DNA from: an uncultured Enterobacteriaceae bacterium
Lineage (GTDB): Bacteria; Pseudomonadota; Gammaproteobacteria; Enterobacterales; Enterobacteriaceae
Reading direction: 5' to 3'
Assembly (NCBI GenBank): GCA_947631255.1
Contig: CANRKT010000003.1
Location: 46,038-110,037 of the forward strand
DNA length: 64,000 bases
Part shown: one piece after another, positions 49,754 through 62,298 of the stretch
Layout of the letters: each line of letters starts with the position of its first letter
Numbering within the stretch: position 1 is the stretch's first letter
Position numbers and translations under genes: made by a program
The notes under the pieces: generated by a model
Database searches by the model: none
Seen by the model: only the letters and a program-made list of their open reading frames with translations
Told to the model about the DNA's origin: nothing

Positions 49754-50260
49754 TTAACCAAGACGGAAGGGACCCGCACGGATACCTTGCAGCTGACGGA
49801 TCCAAACGACGGTATTAAAAATTTCTGTCTCTGGTTCCGGCTGTAGTGCGGTATAGCGTACTACCGCAGGAGGTTTACCCTCCTGAGTCAATAGTACGCT
49901 GAGAGAATTGAGCAGCGCAGAATGCTGGGCCTTAAGCGGCTCATGTTCATCAGTAATCGACAGCGCCTGTGGCACCATCGCAAAAGAAAGGTGGCGAATA
50001 ACGGTACGAATGGCATGCTGATGCCAGTAATCAACACTGAATGAAGTGCGTCTGGTATTCTCTTGCAACAGAATAAGGCTATCAAACCTTACCTGACGGG
50101 CAGTATTATGATCTGTCGTTGACGTGGCAGTTGAGACATCCGGTTCGGTATTACCGCTAAGCGCAGGCAAGCCGAGTCCCGCCGCCACCATTCCTAACAG
50201 AAGGTGCGGCCAGAAATAGCGTCTACCAAATTGTCGCCAACGATTTAGAATACTTATCAC
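49754..50260 (-). CDS. secM: Secretion monitor SecM
   Basis: A 168-residue secreted regulatory peptide. A hydrophobic signal segment lies near 18-36. The C-terminal arrest sequence [17 protein letters not shown] (148-164) keeps every position known to be essential in E. coli SecM (F, W-I, and G-I-R-A-G-P at the same spacing), followed by FRLG. Ribosome stalling here opens the RNA structure that hides the secA ribosome site, raising SecA when export is slow. The start is GTG at 50260, only 22 bases from a divergent gene. Confidence 0.94.
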   Translation of the reverse strand: MISILNRWRQFGRRYFWPHLLLGMVAAGLGLPALSGNTEPDVSTATSTTDHNTARQVRFDSLILLQENTRRTSFSVDYWHQHAIRTVIRHLSFAMVPQALSITDEHEPLKAQHSALLNSLSVLLTQEGKPPAVVRYTALQPEPETEIFNTVVWIRQLQGIRAGPFRLG

Positions 50261-50282
50261 TTTTTCCGCCGGAGTTTAATAC

Positions 50283-50798
50283 ATGCGCGACAGTCGCCCG
50301 CAAGCCTTGGATAATCTGTTCGACGATAGCGGTAAAGAAAGCATGCTGCAAAATATCCAGCAACGTGCTGTCGCCCTGCTACGTTTGAATCGTGCAGTAC
50401 AAGGTATTCTACCCGCGCCACTGCACCCCTGGTGTCGGGTTGCCAACTTTCGTCAGGGTATTCTGGTTATCGAAACTGCAAATGCTAGCTGGTTGATGCG
50501 CCTGCGTTACGAACAACCTGCCCTACTCAGTGCATTACGCGCACAAATACTACCATCATTGACATCAATCGACATCAGGATTAATCCATCACTGGCGGGA
50601 AAAAGGCTCGAAACAGTACAAGAAAACAGCACTCAAACCAATAACGTGAAATATACCGTTAATCGTCAGTTAAGCGAGCAGAGTGCAGATACGTTGCTTG
50701 AAGTGGCAAAGCGAAGTCCGGAGAAGCTTAAAAAAGCAATAGAACGACTGGCTTCCTTGGCCGGAGAGAGTGCCAGAAAAACCAGTCGTAATCGATAA
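50283..50798 (+). CDS. DUF721 (DciA-like) protein
   Basis: A 171-residue protein whose N-terminal 100 residues fit the DUF721/DciA fold (LLRLNRAVQGILPAPLHPWC, then VIETANASWLMRLRYEQPAL). The C-terminus is basic. DciA proteins load replicative helicase in bacteria without DnaC; whether this one does so is unknown, since enteric bacteria normally have DnaC. CGGAG precedes the ATG. It lies on the opposite strand between secM and lpxC and ends eight bases from the lpxC stop. E. coli K-12 has no gene here that I recall. Confidence 0.8.
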   Translation: MRDSRPQALDNLFDDSGKESMLQNIQQRAVALLRLNRAVQGILPAPLHPWCRVANFRQGILVIETANASWLMRLRYEQPALLSALRAQILPSLTSIDIRINPSLAGKRLETVQENSTQTNNVKYTVNRQLSEQSADTLLEVAKRSPEKLKKAIERLASLAGESARKTSRNR

Positions 50799-50806
50799 CT
50801 TAAATG

Positions 50807-51766
<960 letters not shown>

Positions 51767-51825
51767 TCACAAACGGGTTGCTACTTTAGCACAAAGAGCG
51801 AATCTTCCCAAATCCAGGTTTGTTC

Positions 51826-52977
51826 TTAATCAGCTTGTTTACGTAAAAAAGCTGGAATATCCAGGTAATCGGGTTCTTTTGCCGTCTGTGGTGTATTGTC
51901 ATTCACGACTTTACTCACCGGCTTTTGCTCTTGAGTCAATGGCGCCATACCGTGCTGCTGATAGCGATCCATAATAGGCTGCTGAGTCTGTTTGTTGGCC
52001 ACCAAGGTGATTTCTGGACGTTTGTCCATACCAATACCGGTTGCCACTACAGTCACACGCAGTTCGTCGTTCATCTCCGGGTCAAGTGACGTCCCGATAA
52101 CGACTGTTGCGTTATCAGAAGCAAAGGCACGGATAGTATTCCCGACCGTTTCAAACTCATCCAGACGTAAATCGAAGCCCGCAGTGATGTTAACCAGCAC
52201 ACCACGCGCACCGGACAAATCGATATCTTCCAGTAATGGGCTGGAAATTGCCATTTCAGCCGCTTCTTCTGCACGGTCTTCACCAAGAGCGACACCTGAC
52301 CCCATCATGGCATAACCCATTTCGGACATCACAGTGCGCACGTCAGCAAAGTCAACGTTCATCAGACCCGGACGAGTAATCAGTTCAGCGATACCCTGTA
52401 CAGCACCTTTCAGCACGTCATTCGCTGCGCCAAAGGCATCCAGCAGGGAGATCCCACGACCCAATACTTTAAGCAGTTTGTCATTCGGAATCGTAATCAG
52501 GGAGTCAACATGCTTAGATAACTCAGTAATTCCCTGTTCTGCGAATAACATTCGCTTCTTGCCTTCAAAATTAAAAGGCTTGGTCACAACGGCAACAGTC
52601 AGGATACCTAATTCTTTCGCCACTTCAGCAACAACAGGCGCGGCGCCGGTTCCGGTACCCCCACCCATACCTGCGGCAATAAAGACCATATCCGCACCGT
52701 CCAGCGCAGCACGCAATGCTTCACGATCTTCATCCGCAGCATTACGACCGACTTCTGGATTCGCCCCAGCACCCAGACCTTTGGTAATTCCATTACCTAT
52801 TTGTATAGTCTGTCCTACTGCGGTTTTACGTAATGCCTGGGCATCGGTATTGACCGCGAAGAATTCAACGCCTTCGATGCGCTCGCGCACCATGTGTTCA
52901 ACGGCATTACCGCCACCGCCACCGACGCCGATGACTTTAATCACCGCATCGTTGGTCAGTTCCATAGGTTCAAACAT
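51826..52977 (-). CDS. ftsZ: Cell division GTPase FtsZ
   Basis: The tubulin-like GTPase that forms the Z ring. The 383 residues show the signature GGGTGTG at 105-111, the N-terminal nucleotide loops ([10 protein letters not shown]) and the conserved C-terminal peptide [14 protein letters not shown] that binds FtsA and ZipA. GGAG precedes the ATG. It follows ftsA after 62 bases. Confidence 0.98.
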   Translation of the reverse strand: MFEPMELTNDAVIKVIGVGGGGGNAVEHMVRERIEGVEFFAVNTDAQALRKTAVGQTIQIGNGITKGLGAGANPEVGRNAADEDREALRAALDGADMVFIAAGMGGGTGTGAAPVVAEVAKELGILTVAVVTKPFNFEGKKRMLFAEQGITELSKHVDSLITIPNDKLLKVLGRGISLLDAFGAANDVLKGAVQGIAELITRPGLMNVDFADVRTVMSEMGYAMMGSGVALGEDRAEEAAEMAISSPLLEDIDLSGARGVLVNITAGFDLRLDEFETVGNTIRAFASDNATVVIGTSLDPEMNDELRVTVVATGIGMDKRPEITLVANKQTQQPIMDRYQQHGMAPLTQEQKPVSKVVNDNTPQTAKEPDYLDIPAFLRKQAD

Positions 52978-53039
52978 AATTTCTCTCCGCTTACGTCTGT
53001 TGCCTGAGACCGATAAAATACATCAGTCTCTTACAAAAA

Positions 53040-54296
53040 TTAAAACTCTTTTCTCAACCAGCCATTAAGGCGTTTAAACCACGAGCCAACTGAGGTCCTT
53101 TTCTCTACTTCAGCCTCACCGCTAAGATGCGATTCTTTGCCATAATGTAGCAATCCTACTGCCGTTGAGTAGTAGGACTCTTGGGCATAGTCAGTAAGAC
53201 CAGTAATATTTAATGGTTGCCCGATACGTACCTGTGTATGGAATACACGCTGGGCACAGGCCGCCAAACCTTCAATTTGTGCAGCACCACCGGTAAGCAC
53301 GATACCGGCTGCCAGATGGTGTTTCACACCTTGCTGACGAAGCTGTTCTTGTAACTGCAAAAGCTCTTCATTCACCAGGTTAAGAAGCTCGGCATAACGT
53401 GGCTCAATAACCTCTGCTAATGTTTGTCGCTGTAAACTACGGGGTGGACGTCCGCCCACACTCGGCACTTCGACATTTTCATCTTTTCCGACAATGGAAC
53501 CTAGCGCGCAGCCATGGCGGACTTTGATAGCTTCAGCATCGCTCGGCGGTGTTCCAAAGGCATAAGCGATATCACTGGTTACCACATTACCTGCATAAGG
53601 AATCACTTTAGTATGCCGCAGCGCGCCACCAGTATATACCGCCATATCCATGGTTCCGCCGCCAATATCAACTACACAGACGCCGAGTTCACGTTCATCT
53701 TCGGTTAATACAGCATAACTTGCGGCCAGACCGGCGAAAATAAGTTGGTCAACTTTAAGTCCACAACGTTCCACTGCTTTCACAATGTTTTTTGCCATAT
53801 CGTTATGGCAAGTAATCAGATGTACCTTAGCCTGCATGCGTACGCCAGACAGACCCACTGGATTTTTAATTCCTTCCTGATAATCAATCGCATATTCCTG
53901 GGGGATAACATGCAGAACACGATGTTCATCCCTGACACGCACTGATTTAGCAGTATGGACGACGTTTTCAACGTCTTCCTGGGTCACTTCTTCTTCAGAA
54001 ATAGGCACCATACCTATCTCATTTTGACAGCTAATATGCTTTCCTGATAGCGCCAGGTAGACCGACGAAATCTGGCAGTCTGCCATTAGTTCAGCCTGAT
54101 CAATTGCACGCTGAACACATTTTACCACTGACTCGAGATCGTTTACGCCACCCTTGTCCATTCCACGTGAGGGGCAACTACCCACGCCGATAATGTTCAC
54201 TACACCGTCAGGCAGAACTTCCCCGACTAAAGCGGCAACTTTGGCTGTGCCAATCTCCAGTCCCACTACCAGTTTTCTGTCCGTCGCCTTGATCAT
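53040..54296 (-). CDS. ftsA: Actin-like division protein FtsA
   Basis: FtsA tethers FtsZ to the membrane and recruits later division proteins. The 418-residue protein has actin-fold ATP motifs (GLEIGTAKVAALVGE; VVDIGGGTMDMAVY; LTGGAAQIEG) and a C-terminal amphipathic helix (SWFKRLNGWLRKEF) for membrane binding. It starts two bases after the ftsQ stop. Confidence 0.98.
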   Translation of the reverse strand: MIKATDRKLVVGLEIGTAKVAALVGEVLPDGVVNIIGVGSCPSRGMDKGGVNDLESVVKCVQRAIDQAELMADCQISSVYLALSGKHISCQNEIGMVPISEEEVTQEDVENVVHTAKSVRVRDEHRVLHVIPQEYAIDYQEGIKNPVGLSGVRMQAKVHLITCHNDMAKNIVKAVERCGLKVDQLIFAGLAASYAVLTEDERELGVCVVDIGGGTMDMAVYTGGALRHTKVIPYAGNVVTSDIAYAFGTPPSDAEAIKVRHGCALGSIVGKDENVEVPSVGGRPPRSLQRQTLAEVIEPRYAELLNLVNEELLQLQEQLRQQGVKHHLAAGIVLTGGAAQIEGLAACAQRVFHTQVRIGQPLNITGLTDYAQESYYSTAVGLLHYGKESHLSGEAEVEKRTSVGSWFKRLNGWLRKEF

Positions 54297-54298
54297 TA

Positions 54299-55132
54299 TT
54301 ATTCTACCTGTGCCTGATTCTGTTGCTTATCCAAATTAGGATCCGGGTCAGGAAGCGCCTCCCATCCAACCGCTGCACCTGAGTCATAACGCAAATCAAC
54401 GTAGGTTATCTTTTTGTTATCCGTCTGCGCCTGCTGCTCAAGTAGCGGGTAGAGTTCAACAAAACGCGCTAAACGTTTCATTGTATCTCCCCGACCAAGA
54501 TTAAGTTGTATGCCATTATTTAGCGTCAGCTGCCAGGAACGACGCGCCGTCATGGCGACAGCCTTCAAGGTAAAGTTATCCTTTGCCAGGATACTTCCCA
54601 TATCCCGGTAACCTTGCAGTACTTCATTTTCACTACCTTCCGGGCCTGATAACTTCGGCAAATTCTGCTGTCCGTGACTGCGCGCTGCCGGTACGCTAAA
54701 CGCATTTCCTTGCATGTCGACCATATGCTGATCATTCCACCGCGCAATCGGAACAAATTCAACCAGATGAATCTTTAATTTGTCTGGCCATTGCTTTCTT
54801 ACGCTGGTCTGCTTTATCCAAGGCAAACGTTCTATCTGCTGCTGAATGATATTGACGTCTTGTGTCATAAAGGTACCTGGAGGCCCCAATGATAAAATAG
54901 ACTGTCTGATATCATCATTACGCGTATAGTGCTGCTCCCCAGTAACCACAAGCTTTGACAGTGGCAGGCGCTGGGCATCTTCCATCCAGTTCACTACCAT
55001 AAAAGTTCCGACCAATACCGTCAGTAACACAATACACAGAAAAATAATCCCCGCCAGGCGCGAACCATTACTGTGACGCGGACCGTTATCTTCCTCTGGT
55101 CGCTGACGCGAATTCAGTGCCGCCTGCGACAT
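54299..55132 (-). CDS. ftsQ: Cell division protein FtsQ
   Basis: A bitopic division protein that links early and late divisome proteins with FtsB and FtsL. The 277 residues have a cytosolic tail, one membrane span near 27-48 ([20 protein letters not shown]) and a periplasmic POTRA domain beginning [20 protein letters not shown]. The C-terminal region [15 protein letters not shown] is typical. It follows ddlB after one base. Confidence 0.96.
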   Translation of the reverse strand: MSQAALNSRQRPEEDNGPRHSNGSRLAGIIFLCIVLLTVLVGTFMVVNWMEDAQRLPLSKLVVTGEQHYTRNDDIRQSILSLGPPGTFMTQDVNIIQQQIERLPWIKQTSVRKQWPDKLKIHLVEFVPIARWNDQHMVDMQGNAFSVPAARSHGQQNLPKLSGPEGSENEVLQGYRDMGSILAKDNFTLKAVAMTARRSWQLTLNNGIQLNLGRGDTMKRLARFVELYPLLEQQAQTDNKKITYVDLRYDSGAAVGWEALPDPDPNLDKQQNQAQVE

Positions 55133-55133
55133 A

Positions 55134-56054
55134 TCAATCTGCCAGCGCCAGAATACGAACCACCAACTCTGAGAAGCTCATCCCGGCCTGTCGTGCGGCC
55201 ATCGGCACCAGGCTATGGCTTGTCATGCCTGGAGAAGTGTTCACTTCCAGCAAATAAAATTGACCATCACTGTCCTGCATTACGTCTACGCGTCCCCAGC
55301 CACTGCATCCTAAAATATTCCATGCTTGTAAAACCAAGGCCTGTAACTCTTGCTCTTTTTGTTCGCTCAAGCCGGTAGGGCATAAATATTTTGTCTGATT
55401 AGAGATATACTTAGCATTATAATCGTAGAAGACTCCTGCCGGTTGGATACAGATAGGGGGTAAAATATTTTCCCCCAGTACCGCAACGGTATATTCAGGA
55501 CCGCTTAACCACTTCTCAATCAGTACTTCAACGTCATGTTTAAAAGCGAGAGTCAGTGCTTCAGACAGCGCATCAAGGCTGTCTACTTTTGACATACCGA
55601 CACTGGAACCTTCACGGTTTGGCTTCACAATAAGCGGCAACCCCAACGTCTCAATACGAGCCAGCTGATCGTCATTAAGTCCTTGATTCACATCATCACG
55701 ACGTAACACCAGTCCGGCCGCCACCGGAAGTCCGGCACCCTGCCACAGCAGTTTAGTGCGCAGTTTATCCATGGTAATGGCAGAGGCCATTACACCACTC
55801 CCGGTGTAAGGGATCTGCATCATTTCCAGTAATCCCTGGAGAGTGCCATCTTCACCGCCACGACCATGAAGAGCGATAAAAACTTTATCAACCCCCAGTG
55901 CTTTTAATTCTGTTATCGGTTGTAACTGCGGATCAAAAGCGACAGCATCAACACCCGCTTCTCTCAGCCCCGCCAGAACAGCTTGTCCGGATTGCAAAGA
56001 GACCTCACGCTCAGCAGAAGAACCACCTGACAGCACTGCTATTTTATCAACCAC
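55134..56054 (-). CDS. ddlB: D-alanine--D-alanine ligase B
   Basis: The ATP-grasp enzyme joins two D-alanines for the peptidoglycan stem. The protein has 306 residues, with [46 protein letters not shown] and [13 protein letters not shown]. The start is set at GTG 56054 (VVDKIAVL aligns with the family start MTDKIAVL), nine bases after GGGAGG. The ATG at 56063 directly abuts that ribosome site and is less likely. The start overlaps the end of murC by eight bases. Confidence 0.95.
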   Translation of the reverse strand: MVDKIAVLSGGSSAEREVSLQSGQAVLAGLREAGVDAVAFDPQLQPITELKALGVDKVFIALHGRGGEDGTLQGLLEMMQIPYTGSGVMASAITMDKLRTKLLWQGAGLPVAAGLVLRRDDVNQGLNDDQLARIETLGLPLIVKPNREGSSVGMSKVDSLDALSEALTLAFKHDVEVLIEKWLSGPEYTVAVLGENILPPICIQPAGVFYDYNAKYISNQTKYLCPTGLSEQKEQELQALVLQAWNILGCSGWGRVDVMQDSDGQFYLLEVNTSPGMTSHSLVPMAARQAGMSFSELVVRILALAD

Positions 56055-57522
56055 TGTGGCCATCCTCCCTTTTTTGAGGCTGGAGTTTGATCTCTGATAA
56101 ATATTTCGCAAGCTTGCCGATGTTACCCGCGCCCTGTACGAGGATCAGATCATTACCCGATAGCATCGGAGCCAGCATGTCAGGCACATCACAATGGTCA
56201 GAGACCAGAATAGGATCGATCTTACCGCGGTTACGGATGGTTCTGCATAACGAACGGCTGTCTGCCCCTGGTATCATGGGCTCACCTGCCGCATACACAT
56301 CGAGCATCAGTAACACATCGACCTGTGATAAGACGTTAGCAAAATCATCATATAAATCACGCGTACGCGTATAACGATGGGGCTGAAAAATCATCACTAA
56401 GTTTTTATCCGGCCAGCCTGCCCGTGCGGCTTTAATTGTCACATCCACTTCCGTTGGATGGTGGCCATAGTCATCGACTAAAATGGCCGTGCCAGACTTA
56501 CCATTGACTGCCTCGAGGTCAAACTCCCCCTGGAAATCAAAACGACGTCCGGTTCCCTGGAAGTTTTCCAGCGCTCTCAAGATAGCCGCATCTTCAATGC
56601 CTTCTTCGGACGCCACGGCAATAGCGGCAGTGGCATTTAAGGCATTGTGACGTCCTGGAGCATTCAGTACTACCTGAAGTACCGGCTTATCCTGGCGGAT
56701 TATCGTGAAAAAACCTTGAGCACCAGACTGACGGTAGTTTTCAATGCGGACATCCGCATCATCACTAAAACCGTACGTTGTGGTCTGACGCCCTACTCGT
56801 GGCAGCAGTTCACGAATAACCGGGTCATCCACACACATCACTGCACGACCATAGAAGGGTAAATTGTGCAGAAAGTTGATAAAGGTCTGCTTTAATATCT
56901 CAAAGTCACCCTGATAGGTATCCATATGGTCGGCTTCGATATTAGTCACCACAGAGACCATCGGCTGCAAATGCAAGAATGATGCATCACTTTCATCTGC
57001 TTCCGCAATCAAGTAACGACTATGCCCTAAGCGAGCATGTGTTCCTGCCGCCTTGACTAATCCACCGTTGACAAAGGTCGGATCAAGACCGGCTTCGGCA
57101 TAAATGTTCGATACCATCGCCGTCGTCGTCGTCTTACCGTGTGTCCCTGCAATCGCGATGCCATGGCGAAAACGCATCAGTTCGGCCAGCATTTCTGCCC
57201 GACGGATCACTGGGATACGGGCTTCACGGGCAGCGACAATTTCAGGATTATCCGCCGAAATAGCGCTGGACATGACCACCACGCTCGCATCGCGCACATT
57301 CTCTGGGCGATGATTAAAATAAATCGTCGCGCCCAGCGCCGACAACTGTTGCGTGACCGGGTTCGGAGCCAAATCAGAGCCACTGATCTGGTAGCCTTCG
57401 TTAGCCAATACTTCGGCAATACCGCCCATACCGGCGCCGCCGATACCAACAAAGTGAATGTGCCTGACGCGACGCATCTCGGGCACTATTGAACGCAGTT
57501 TCGCCAGTTGTTGTGTATTCAT
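56047..57522 (-). CDS. murC: UDP-N-acetylmuramate--L-alanine ligase
   Basis: The first Mur ligase, adding L-alanine to UDP-MurNAc. The 491 residues have the N-terminal UDP-binding loop [15 protein letters not shown] (25-39), the ATP loop GTHGKTTT (126-133), the ADESDASF motif and [10 protein letters not shown] in the C-terminal domain. It starts 69 bases after murG. Confidence 0.97.
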   Translation of the reverse strand: MNTQQLAKLRSIVPEMRRVRHIHFVGIGGAGMGGIAEVLANEGYQISGSDLAPNPVTQQLSALGATIYFNHRPENVRDASVVVMSSAISADNPEIVAAREARIPVIRRAEMLAELMRFRHGIAIAGTHGKTTTTAMVSNIYAEAGLDPTFVNGGLVKAAGTHARLGHSRYLIAEADESDASFLHLQPMVSVVTNIEADHMDTYQGDFEILKQTFINFLHNLPFYGRAVMCVDDPVIRELLPRVGRQTTTYGFSDDADVRIENYRQSGAQGFFTIIRQDKPVLQVVLNAPGRHNALNATAAIAVASEEGIEDAAILRALENFQGTGRRFDFQGEFDLEAVNGKSGTAILVDDYGHHPTEVDVTIKAARAGWPDKNLVMIFQPHRYTRTRDLYDDFANVLSQVDVLLMLDVYAAGEPMIPGADSRSLCRTIRNRGKIDPILVSDHCDVPDMLAPMLSGNDLILVQGAGNIGKLAKYLSEIKLQPQKREDGHSG

Positions 57523-57591
57523 TCTCTAAACCTGAAGACGGTATTCCGTCATTACATCAAAATCACAGGAAGCGATTGCCCCCCACAAAGA

Positions 57592-58656
57592 TTATTTTCC
57601 AGCCACGGCTGCGACTTCTTTCGCAACTCGCTCTGTGGCATCAGGAATCGATGCCGCGTGTGCACGCTGTGCCATGACTAATAAAGTTTCACGATCCCAA
57701 CCCGCAAGTGTTGCTGTTACGCTATCAACGGTAAACTGCGGCTGTTCCAGAATAGTGGCCGCCCCTGCTTTTTCCAGGGGTAATGCGTTCCAATACTGCT
57801 GTCTGTCTTTATGCTGAAAAGGAACAAACAGTGCAGGTAAACCGGCTGCCGCAATTTCACTGACGGTAAGCGCTCCAGAACGGCAAACAACAACATCCGC
57901 CCAGGCATAGGCCGCCGCCATATCATCAATGAACTCAGTAATTTCATGCTGTGAAGCAATATCACCATAGGCTTGCAGCACTGGGTCCAATCCCCCTTTG
58001 CCGGTTTGATGCCAGAGGGTGATATGTTCTGCCAGCTGCCCTGCCACCTGTGGCATTATCTGATTCAGTATCCGCGCCCCCTGAGAGCCACCGACCACCA
58101 GTACCCGTAACGGACCATCACGCTCGGCAAAACGCTGCTCTGGAAGCGGTAAAGCCAGCACATCTGTCCGTACCGGGTTACCCACGACATCAGCCTCAGG
58201 AAAGGCGCCTGGAAATGCCTGCATTACTTTGGTGGCAATTTTTGCCAGCCATTTATTCGTCAGCCCGGCAATACCGTTCTGCTCATGCAGCACCACCGGA
58301 ATGCCGAGTGACCATGCCGCCAGGCCGCCGGGCCCTGAAACATACCCGCCCATACCCAGTACCACATCAGGTTTCCAGGCTTTCATGATGGCACGAGCCT
58401 GACGCCAGGCTTTAAAAATCTGTAGCGGCGCCATTAACTGCGCTTTGATACCTTTTCCACGCAGCCCGGAAATGCGGATAAAATCTATTTCAATACCGTT
58501 GCGAGGAACCAGGTCCGCTTCCATACGATCGCGAGTCCCTAACCAGCGAACCTGCCAGCCTTGAGCAATCAAATGATGTGCAACAGCCAGGCCCGGGAAC
58601 ACATGTCCTCCCGTTCCTCCAGCCATTACCATTAACCGTTTTGATTTGCCTGTCAT
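57592..58656 (-). CDS. murG: UDP-GlcNAc:lipid I N-acetylglucosamine transferase
   Basis: The membrane-associated GT28 glycosyltransferase that turns lipid I into lipid II. The 354 residues include the glycine-rich [17 protein letters not shown] near the start, [15 protein letters not shown] and [11 protein letters not shown], plus the C-terminal UDP-GlcNAc site ([20 protein letters not shown]). The start overlaps the ftsW end by four bases. Confidence 0.97.
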   Translation of the reverse strand: MTGKSKRLMVMAGGTGGHVFPGLAVAHHLIAQGWQVRWLGTRDRMEADLVPRNGIEIDFIRISGLRGKGIKAQLMAPLQIFKAWRQARAIMKAWKPDVVLGMGGYVSGPGGLAAWSLGIPVVLHEQNGIAGLTNKWLAKIATKVMQAFPGAFPEADVVGNPVRTDVLALPLPEQRFAERDGPLRVLVVGGSQGARILNQIMPQVAGQLAEHITLWHQTGKGGLDPVLQAYGDIASQHEITEFIDDMAAAYAWADVVVCRSGALTVSEIAAAGLPALFVPFQHKDRQQYWNALPLEKAGAATILEQPQFTVDSVTATLAGWDRETLLVMAQRAHAASIPDATERVAKEVAAVAGK

Positions 58657-59897
58657 TTGGCACTCCGTGTAAACGCCTGCGCTTTCGCCAGACGGGTTTC
58701 ATAATCGATTCGTAATAACAACATAATGGCGGTAGACATTATCAATAAACTGGAACCACCATAACTAATCAGCGGCAGTGTTAGCCCTTTAGTGGGTAAC
58801 ATACCGGATGCAGCGCCAACGTTAACCAGTGTCTGAAAGCTAAACCAAATCCCGATAGAGCAGGCCAGAAAACCAGAGAAACGCTGGTCAATTTCCAGAG
58901 CACGCTTGCCGATAGACATCGCGCGAAAAGCCACGCAGAATACCATTAAAAGTGCAATCACCACACCGATATATCCCATCTCTTCTGCCAAAACAGAGAA
59001 GATAAAGTCGGTATGTGCTTCGGGTAAATACTCCAGTTTCTGCACAGAATTGCCTAACCCTTGCCCCCACATTTCACCACGACCAAAAGCCATCAGTGAC
59101 TGAGTTAGCTGGTAACCACTACCAAAAGGGTCTTCCCATGGATTCCAGAACGACGTCACACGACGAATACGATAAGGGGCAGCGAGGATCAGCATGACTA
59201 CCGCAGCGACACCGGTACAGATAATGGCAATAAATTGCCATAGTTTAGCGCCTGCCAGAAACAACATCGCAAGGGTAGTAACAAATAATACCACCACCGT
59301 TCCGAGATCAGGCTGTGCCAGTAATAGCAACGCCATCACTAGGATAACCCCCATCGGTTTGAGGAATCCGCGCAGGTTATTACGCACCTCATCAACCTTA
59401 CGTACCAAGTAGTTAGACAAGTAACAGAACAGCGCGAGTTTAGATAACTCTGCTGGCTGAATACGCAACGGTCCTATTGAAATCCAGCGCGAAGCACCAT
59501 TGACTGAATTACCGACCAACAGCACCACCACCAGCATACCAATGGACGCCAGCAACATAGCGGTACTGTATCGCTGCCAGAAGTCCATCGGCAGGCGCAG
59601 CGTTATCATGGACAGTGCAAAAGCCAGAGTAATATAGAGTCCGTCACGCTTGGCAAATAAAAACGGATCGTTTGCCAGACGCTGTCCCACCGGCATGGAT
59701 GCCGAGGTGACCATCACAAAACCTATTGCCGTCAGACCGAAGGTTAACCACAGCAATGTACGATCATACAGAAGCCTGCTGTTAGCCTCCGCATCGCTGG
59801 TGCCCATGATCCACCCTTTTAATGACGACGCAACCCAGGCCAGGAGAGCAAATCCAGGCAATCGAGGCAGACGCATACGGGGGAGAGGCAGTCGCAT
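58653..59897 (-). CDS. ftsW: Septal peptidoglycan polymerase FtsW (SEDS family)
   Basis: A SEDS glycosyltransferase of 414 residues with ten predicted spans, working with FtsI at the septum. The N-terminus [20 protein letters not shown] is basic, then [17 protein letters not shown] begins the first spans. SEDS motifs include [28 protein letters not shown] and [16 protein letters not shown]. It shares TAATG with murD. Confidence 0.97.
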   Translation of the reverse strand: MRLPLPRMRLPRLPGFALLAWVASSLKGWIMGTSDAEANSRLLYDRTLLWLTFGLTAIGFVMVTSASMPVGQRLANDPFLFAKRDGLYITLAFALSMITLRLPMDFWQRYSTAMLLASIGMLVVVLLVGNSVNGASRWISIGPLRIQPAELSKLALFCYLSNYLVRKVDEVRNNLRGFLKPMGVILVMALLLLAQPDLGTVVVLFVTTLAMLFLAGAKLWQFIAIICTGVAAVVMLILAAPYRIRRVTSFWNPWEDPFGSGYQLTQSLMAFGRGEMWGQGLGNSVQKLEYLPEAHTDFIFSVLAEEMGYIGVVIALLMVFCVAFRAMSIGKRALEIDQRFSGFLACSIGIWFSFQTLVNVGAASGMLPTKGLTLPLISYGGSSLLIMSTAIMLLLRIDYETRLAKAQAFTRSAK

Positions 59898-61213
59898 TAG
59901 CCAAACTCCTTCGCAAGACGGGTGAAGACTTCACCGCGCTGTTCAAAGTTTTTAAACTGATCCAGGCTTGCACAAGCTGGCGACAGGAGCACCATATCAC
60001 CGGTTTTAAGCTGTCCTGCTAATAGTCGGATAGCCTGTTCCATGGTGTCAGTCTGATGCGCTATTTCAGGTTGCAAGGCGGCCAGTTCTGCGGCGTCACG
60101 ACCAAAGCAATAGAGCTGAATATTATCAGCCTGTAAATAAGGCGCCAGCGGTGAAAAATCAGCTGACTTGCCATCTCCGCCCAGGAGCAGATACAGCGTT
60201 CCATCAACTTGCAGACCGTTCAGAGCCGCTTCAGTGCTGCCGACGTTAGTGGATTTAGAGTCATTAATCCAACGTACGCCATTGTGTTCCAGCGCCAGTT
60301 GAAAACGATGTGCCAGACCACCAAACTGTGTCAGAGCACTGAGGCTACTAGAGAGCGGCAGCCCCACCGCATCCGCCAGTGCCAGGGCCGCAAGCGCATT
60401 GGTGTAGTTATGCTGCCCGACCAGTTTCATCTCTTGACTATTGAGGACTTTTTCACCTTTCACCCGCAGCCAGGTATCACCTTGCTGCTGGGTAAGATGG
60501 TAGTCACCAAGATCAATACCAAAACTCACACAGCGTGCATCGGCACCGCCAGGAGGTAAGGTCAGTGCATCATCAGCATTCACTACGCAGACTTTCGCTT
60601 GGTCATAGACGCGCAATTTTGCCGAACGGTACTGGCCCAGACCTGAAGGGTATCGGTCCATATGATCTTCTGTAACATTCAGGATAGTCGCCGCTGCAGC
60701 TTTGAGGCTATAGGTGGTTTCCAGCTGGAAGCTTGAAAGCTCAAGTACGTACAGATCACAGGCATTTCCCAGCAGCTTCAGTGCAGGCTGGCCAATATTG
60801 CCACCCACACCGACTTTAAGCCCTGCTGCTTTGGCCATGGAGCCTACCAGGGTAGTGACGGTACTTTTACCATTCGACCCCGTCACCGCGACAATTGGAG
60901 CCAGGGCTTCGCGGCAAAACAGTTCGATATCACCGACGATTTCAACACCAGCATCAGCCGCAGCCACCAGCGCCGGATGGGCTAATGCCATACCGGGACT
61001 GACAACTATCAAATCAGCATTCAGCAACCATTCTTGCTGTAATGACCCGGTATGACACTCAACCTGCTCGGGTAACTGATCAATGCCTGGTGGTGTGGCT
61101 CGGGTATCCATCACACGTGGAAACACACCGCGTGAGACGAAGAAATCAAGACAGGACAGGCCAGTCAGCCCCAGCCCGATAATAACGACGTTTTTACCCT
61201 GATAGTCAGCCAT
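59897..61213 (-). CDS. murD: UDP-N-acetylmuramoyl-L-alanine--D-glutamate ligase
   Basis: The second Mur ligase, adding D-glutamate. The 438 residues have a Rossmann-like N-terminal domain ([17 protein letters not shown]), the ATP loop TGSNGKST (111-118), the LELSSFQLE motif and [15 protein letters not shown]. It lies two bases after mraY. Confidence 0.97.
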   Translation of the reverse strand: MADYQGKNVVIIGLGLTGLSCLDFFVSRGVFPRVMDTRATPPGIDQLPEQVECHTGSLQQEWLLNADLIVVSPGMALAHPALVAAADAGVEIVGDIELFCREALAPIVAVTGSNGKSTVTTLVGSMAKAAGLKVGVGGNIGQPALKLLGNACDLYVLELSSFQLETTYSLKAAAATILNVTEDHMDRYPSGLGQYRSAKLRVYDQAKVCVVNADDALTLPPGGADARCVSFGIDLGDYHLTQQQGDTWLRVKGEKVLNSQEMKLVGQHNYTNALAALALADAVGLPLSSSLSALTQFGGLAHRFQLALEHNGVRWINDSKSTNVGSTEAALNGLQVDGTLYLLLGGDGKSADFSPLAPYLQADNIQLYCFGRDAAELAALQPEIAHQTDTMEQAIRLLAGQLKTGDMVLLSPACASLDQFKNFEQRGEVFTRLAKEFG

Positions 61214-61215
61214 GA

Positions 61216-62298
61216 TTAGCGTACCTTCAACGTTGCCAGGCCAATCAGCACCAGCATCAGCGAAATAATCCAGAAGCGCACAATAACCCGTGGTTCTGGC
61301 CAGCCTTTCAATTCATAGTGGTGATGAATAGGTGCCATACGGAAAATACGCTGTCCGCGAAGTTTGAAGGAGCCGACCTGCAAAATCACCGACAGCGTTT
61401 CAACCACAAATACGCCGCCCATAATCACCAGCAAAAATTCCTGACGCAGCAGAACCGCAATGGTTCCCAGTGCTCCACCCAGTGCCAGGGAACCCACATC
61501 GCCCATAAAGACTTGCGCCGGATAGGTATTGAACCAGAGGAACCCTAAGCCCGCACCAACAATCGCGGTACAGACAATAACGAGCTCACCGGCATTGCGC
61601 AGATACGGAATATGCAGATAACTGGCAAAGTTCATGTTCCCGGTCGCCCAGGCCACTAAAGCAAAACCCGCTGCAACCAGAACCGTTGGCATAATTGCCA
61701 GACCATCCAGGCCATCAGTCAGGTTAACTGCGTTACCGGTGCCGACAATCACAAAATAGGCCAGCAAGACATAAAACAGCCCCAACTGCGGCATCACATC
61801 TTTAAAGAATGGCACCACCAGTTGGGTGGCTGCGGTATCTTTTCCGGCAATATACATGGCGAAGGCAACCGCCAGGGCAATCACCGACATCCAAAAATAC
61901 TTCCATCTGGCGATAAGTCCTTTGGTATCTTTACGCACCACTTTGCGGTAATCATCGACAAAACCGACAATACCGTAACCCACCAGAACAAAAAGTACGC
62001 ACCAGACATAAGGGTTAGAAGGATAGGCCCACATCAGTACAGAAATGACAATCGAAGCCAGGATCATTAACCCGCCCATTGTCGGAGTACCACGCTTACT
62101 GAAATGCGACTCCGGACCGTCATGACGAACCACTTGTCCGAAAGAGAGCTTCTGTAAATGGGCAATAAAGCGCGGCCCCAGCCATAAGGAGATAAACAAA
62201 GCAGTCAACAAACTCACAATGGCGCGAAACGTCAAATAGGAAAAGACGTGGAAACCGGAATAATATTTGACCAGATATTCGGCCAGCCAGACTAACAT
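61216..62298 (-). CDS. mraY: Phospho-MurNAc-pentapeptide translocase MraY
   Basis: The ten-span membrane enzyme that makes lipid I from UDP-MurNAc-pentapeptide and undecaprenyl phosphate. The 360 residues include [12 protein letters not shown] (69-80), catalytic D115-D116 in [34 protein letters not shown] and [11 protein letters not shown]. The start overlaps murF by seven bases. Confidence 0.98.
   Translation of the reverse strand: MLVWLAEYLVKYYSGFHVFSYLTFRAIVSLLTALFISLWLGPRFIAHLQKLSFGQVVRHDGPESHFSKRGTPTMGGLMILASIVISVLMWAYPSNPYVWCVLFVLVGYGIVGFVDDYRKVVRKDTKGLIARWKYFWMSVIALAVAFAMYIAGKDTAATQLVVPFFKDVMPQLGLFYVLLAYFVIVGTGNAVNLTDGLDGLAIMPTVLVAAGFALVAWATGNMNFASYLHIPYLRNAGELVIVCTAIVGAGLGFLWFNTYPAQVFMGDVGSLALGGALGTIAVLLRQEFLLVIMGGVFVVETLSVILQVGSFKLRGQRIFRMAPIHHHYELKGWPEPRVIVRFWIISLMLVLIGLATLKVR

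Noticed and set aside
52334..53068. Open frame of 244 codons opposite ftsZ
   Set aside because: Ser/Pro-rich shadow of the Gly/Asp-rich ftsZ frame.
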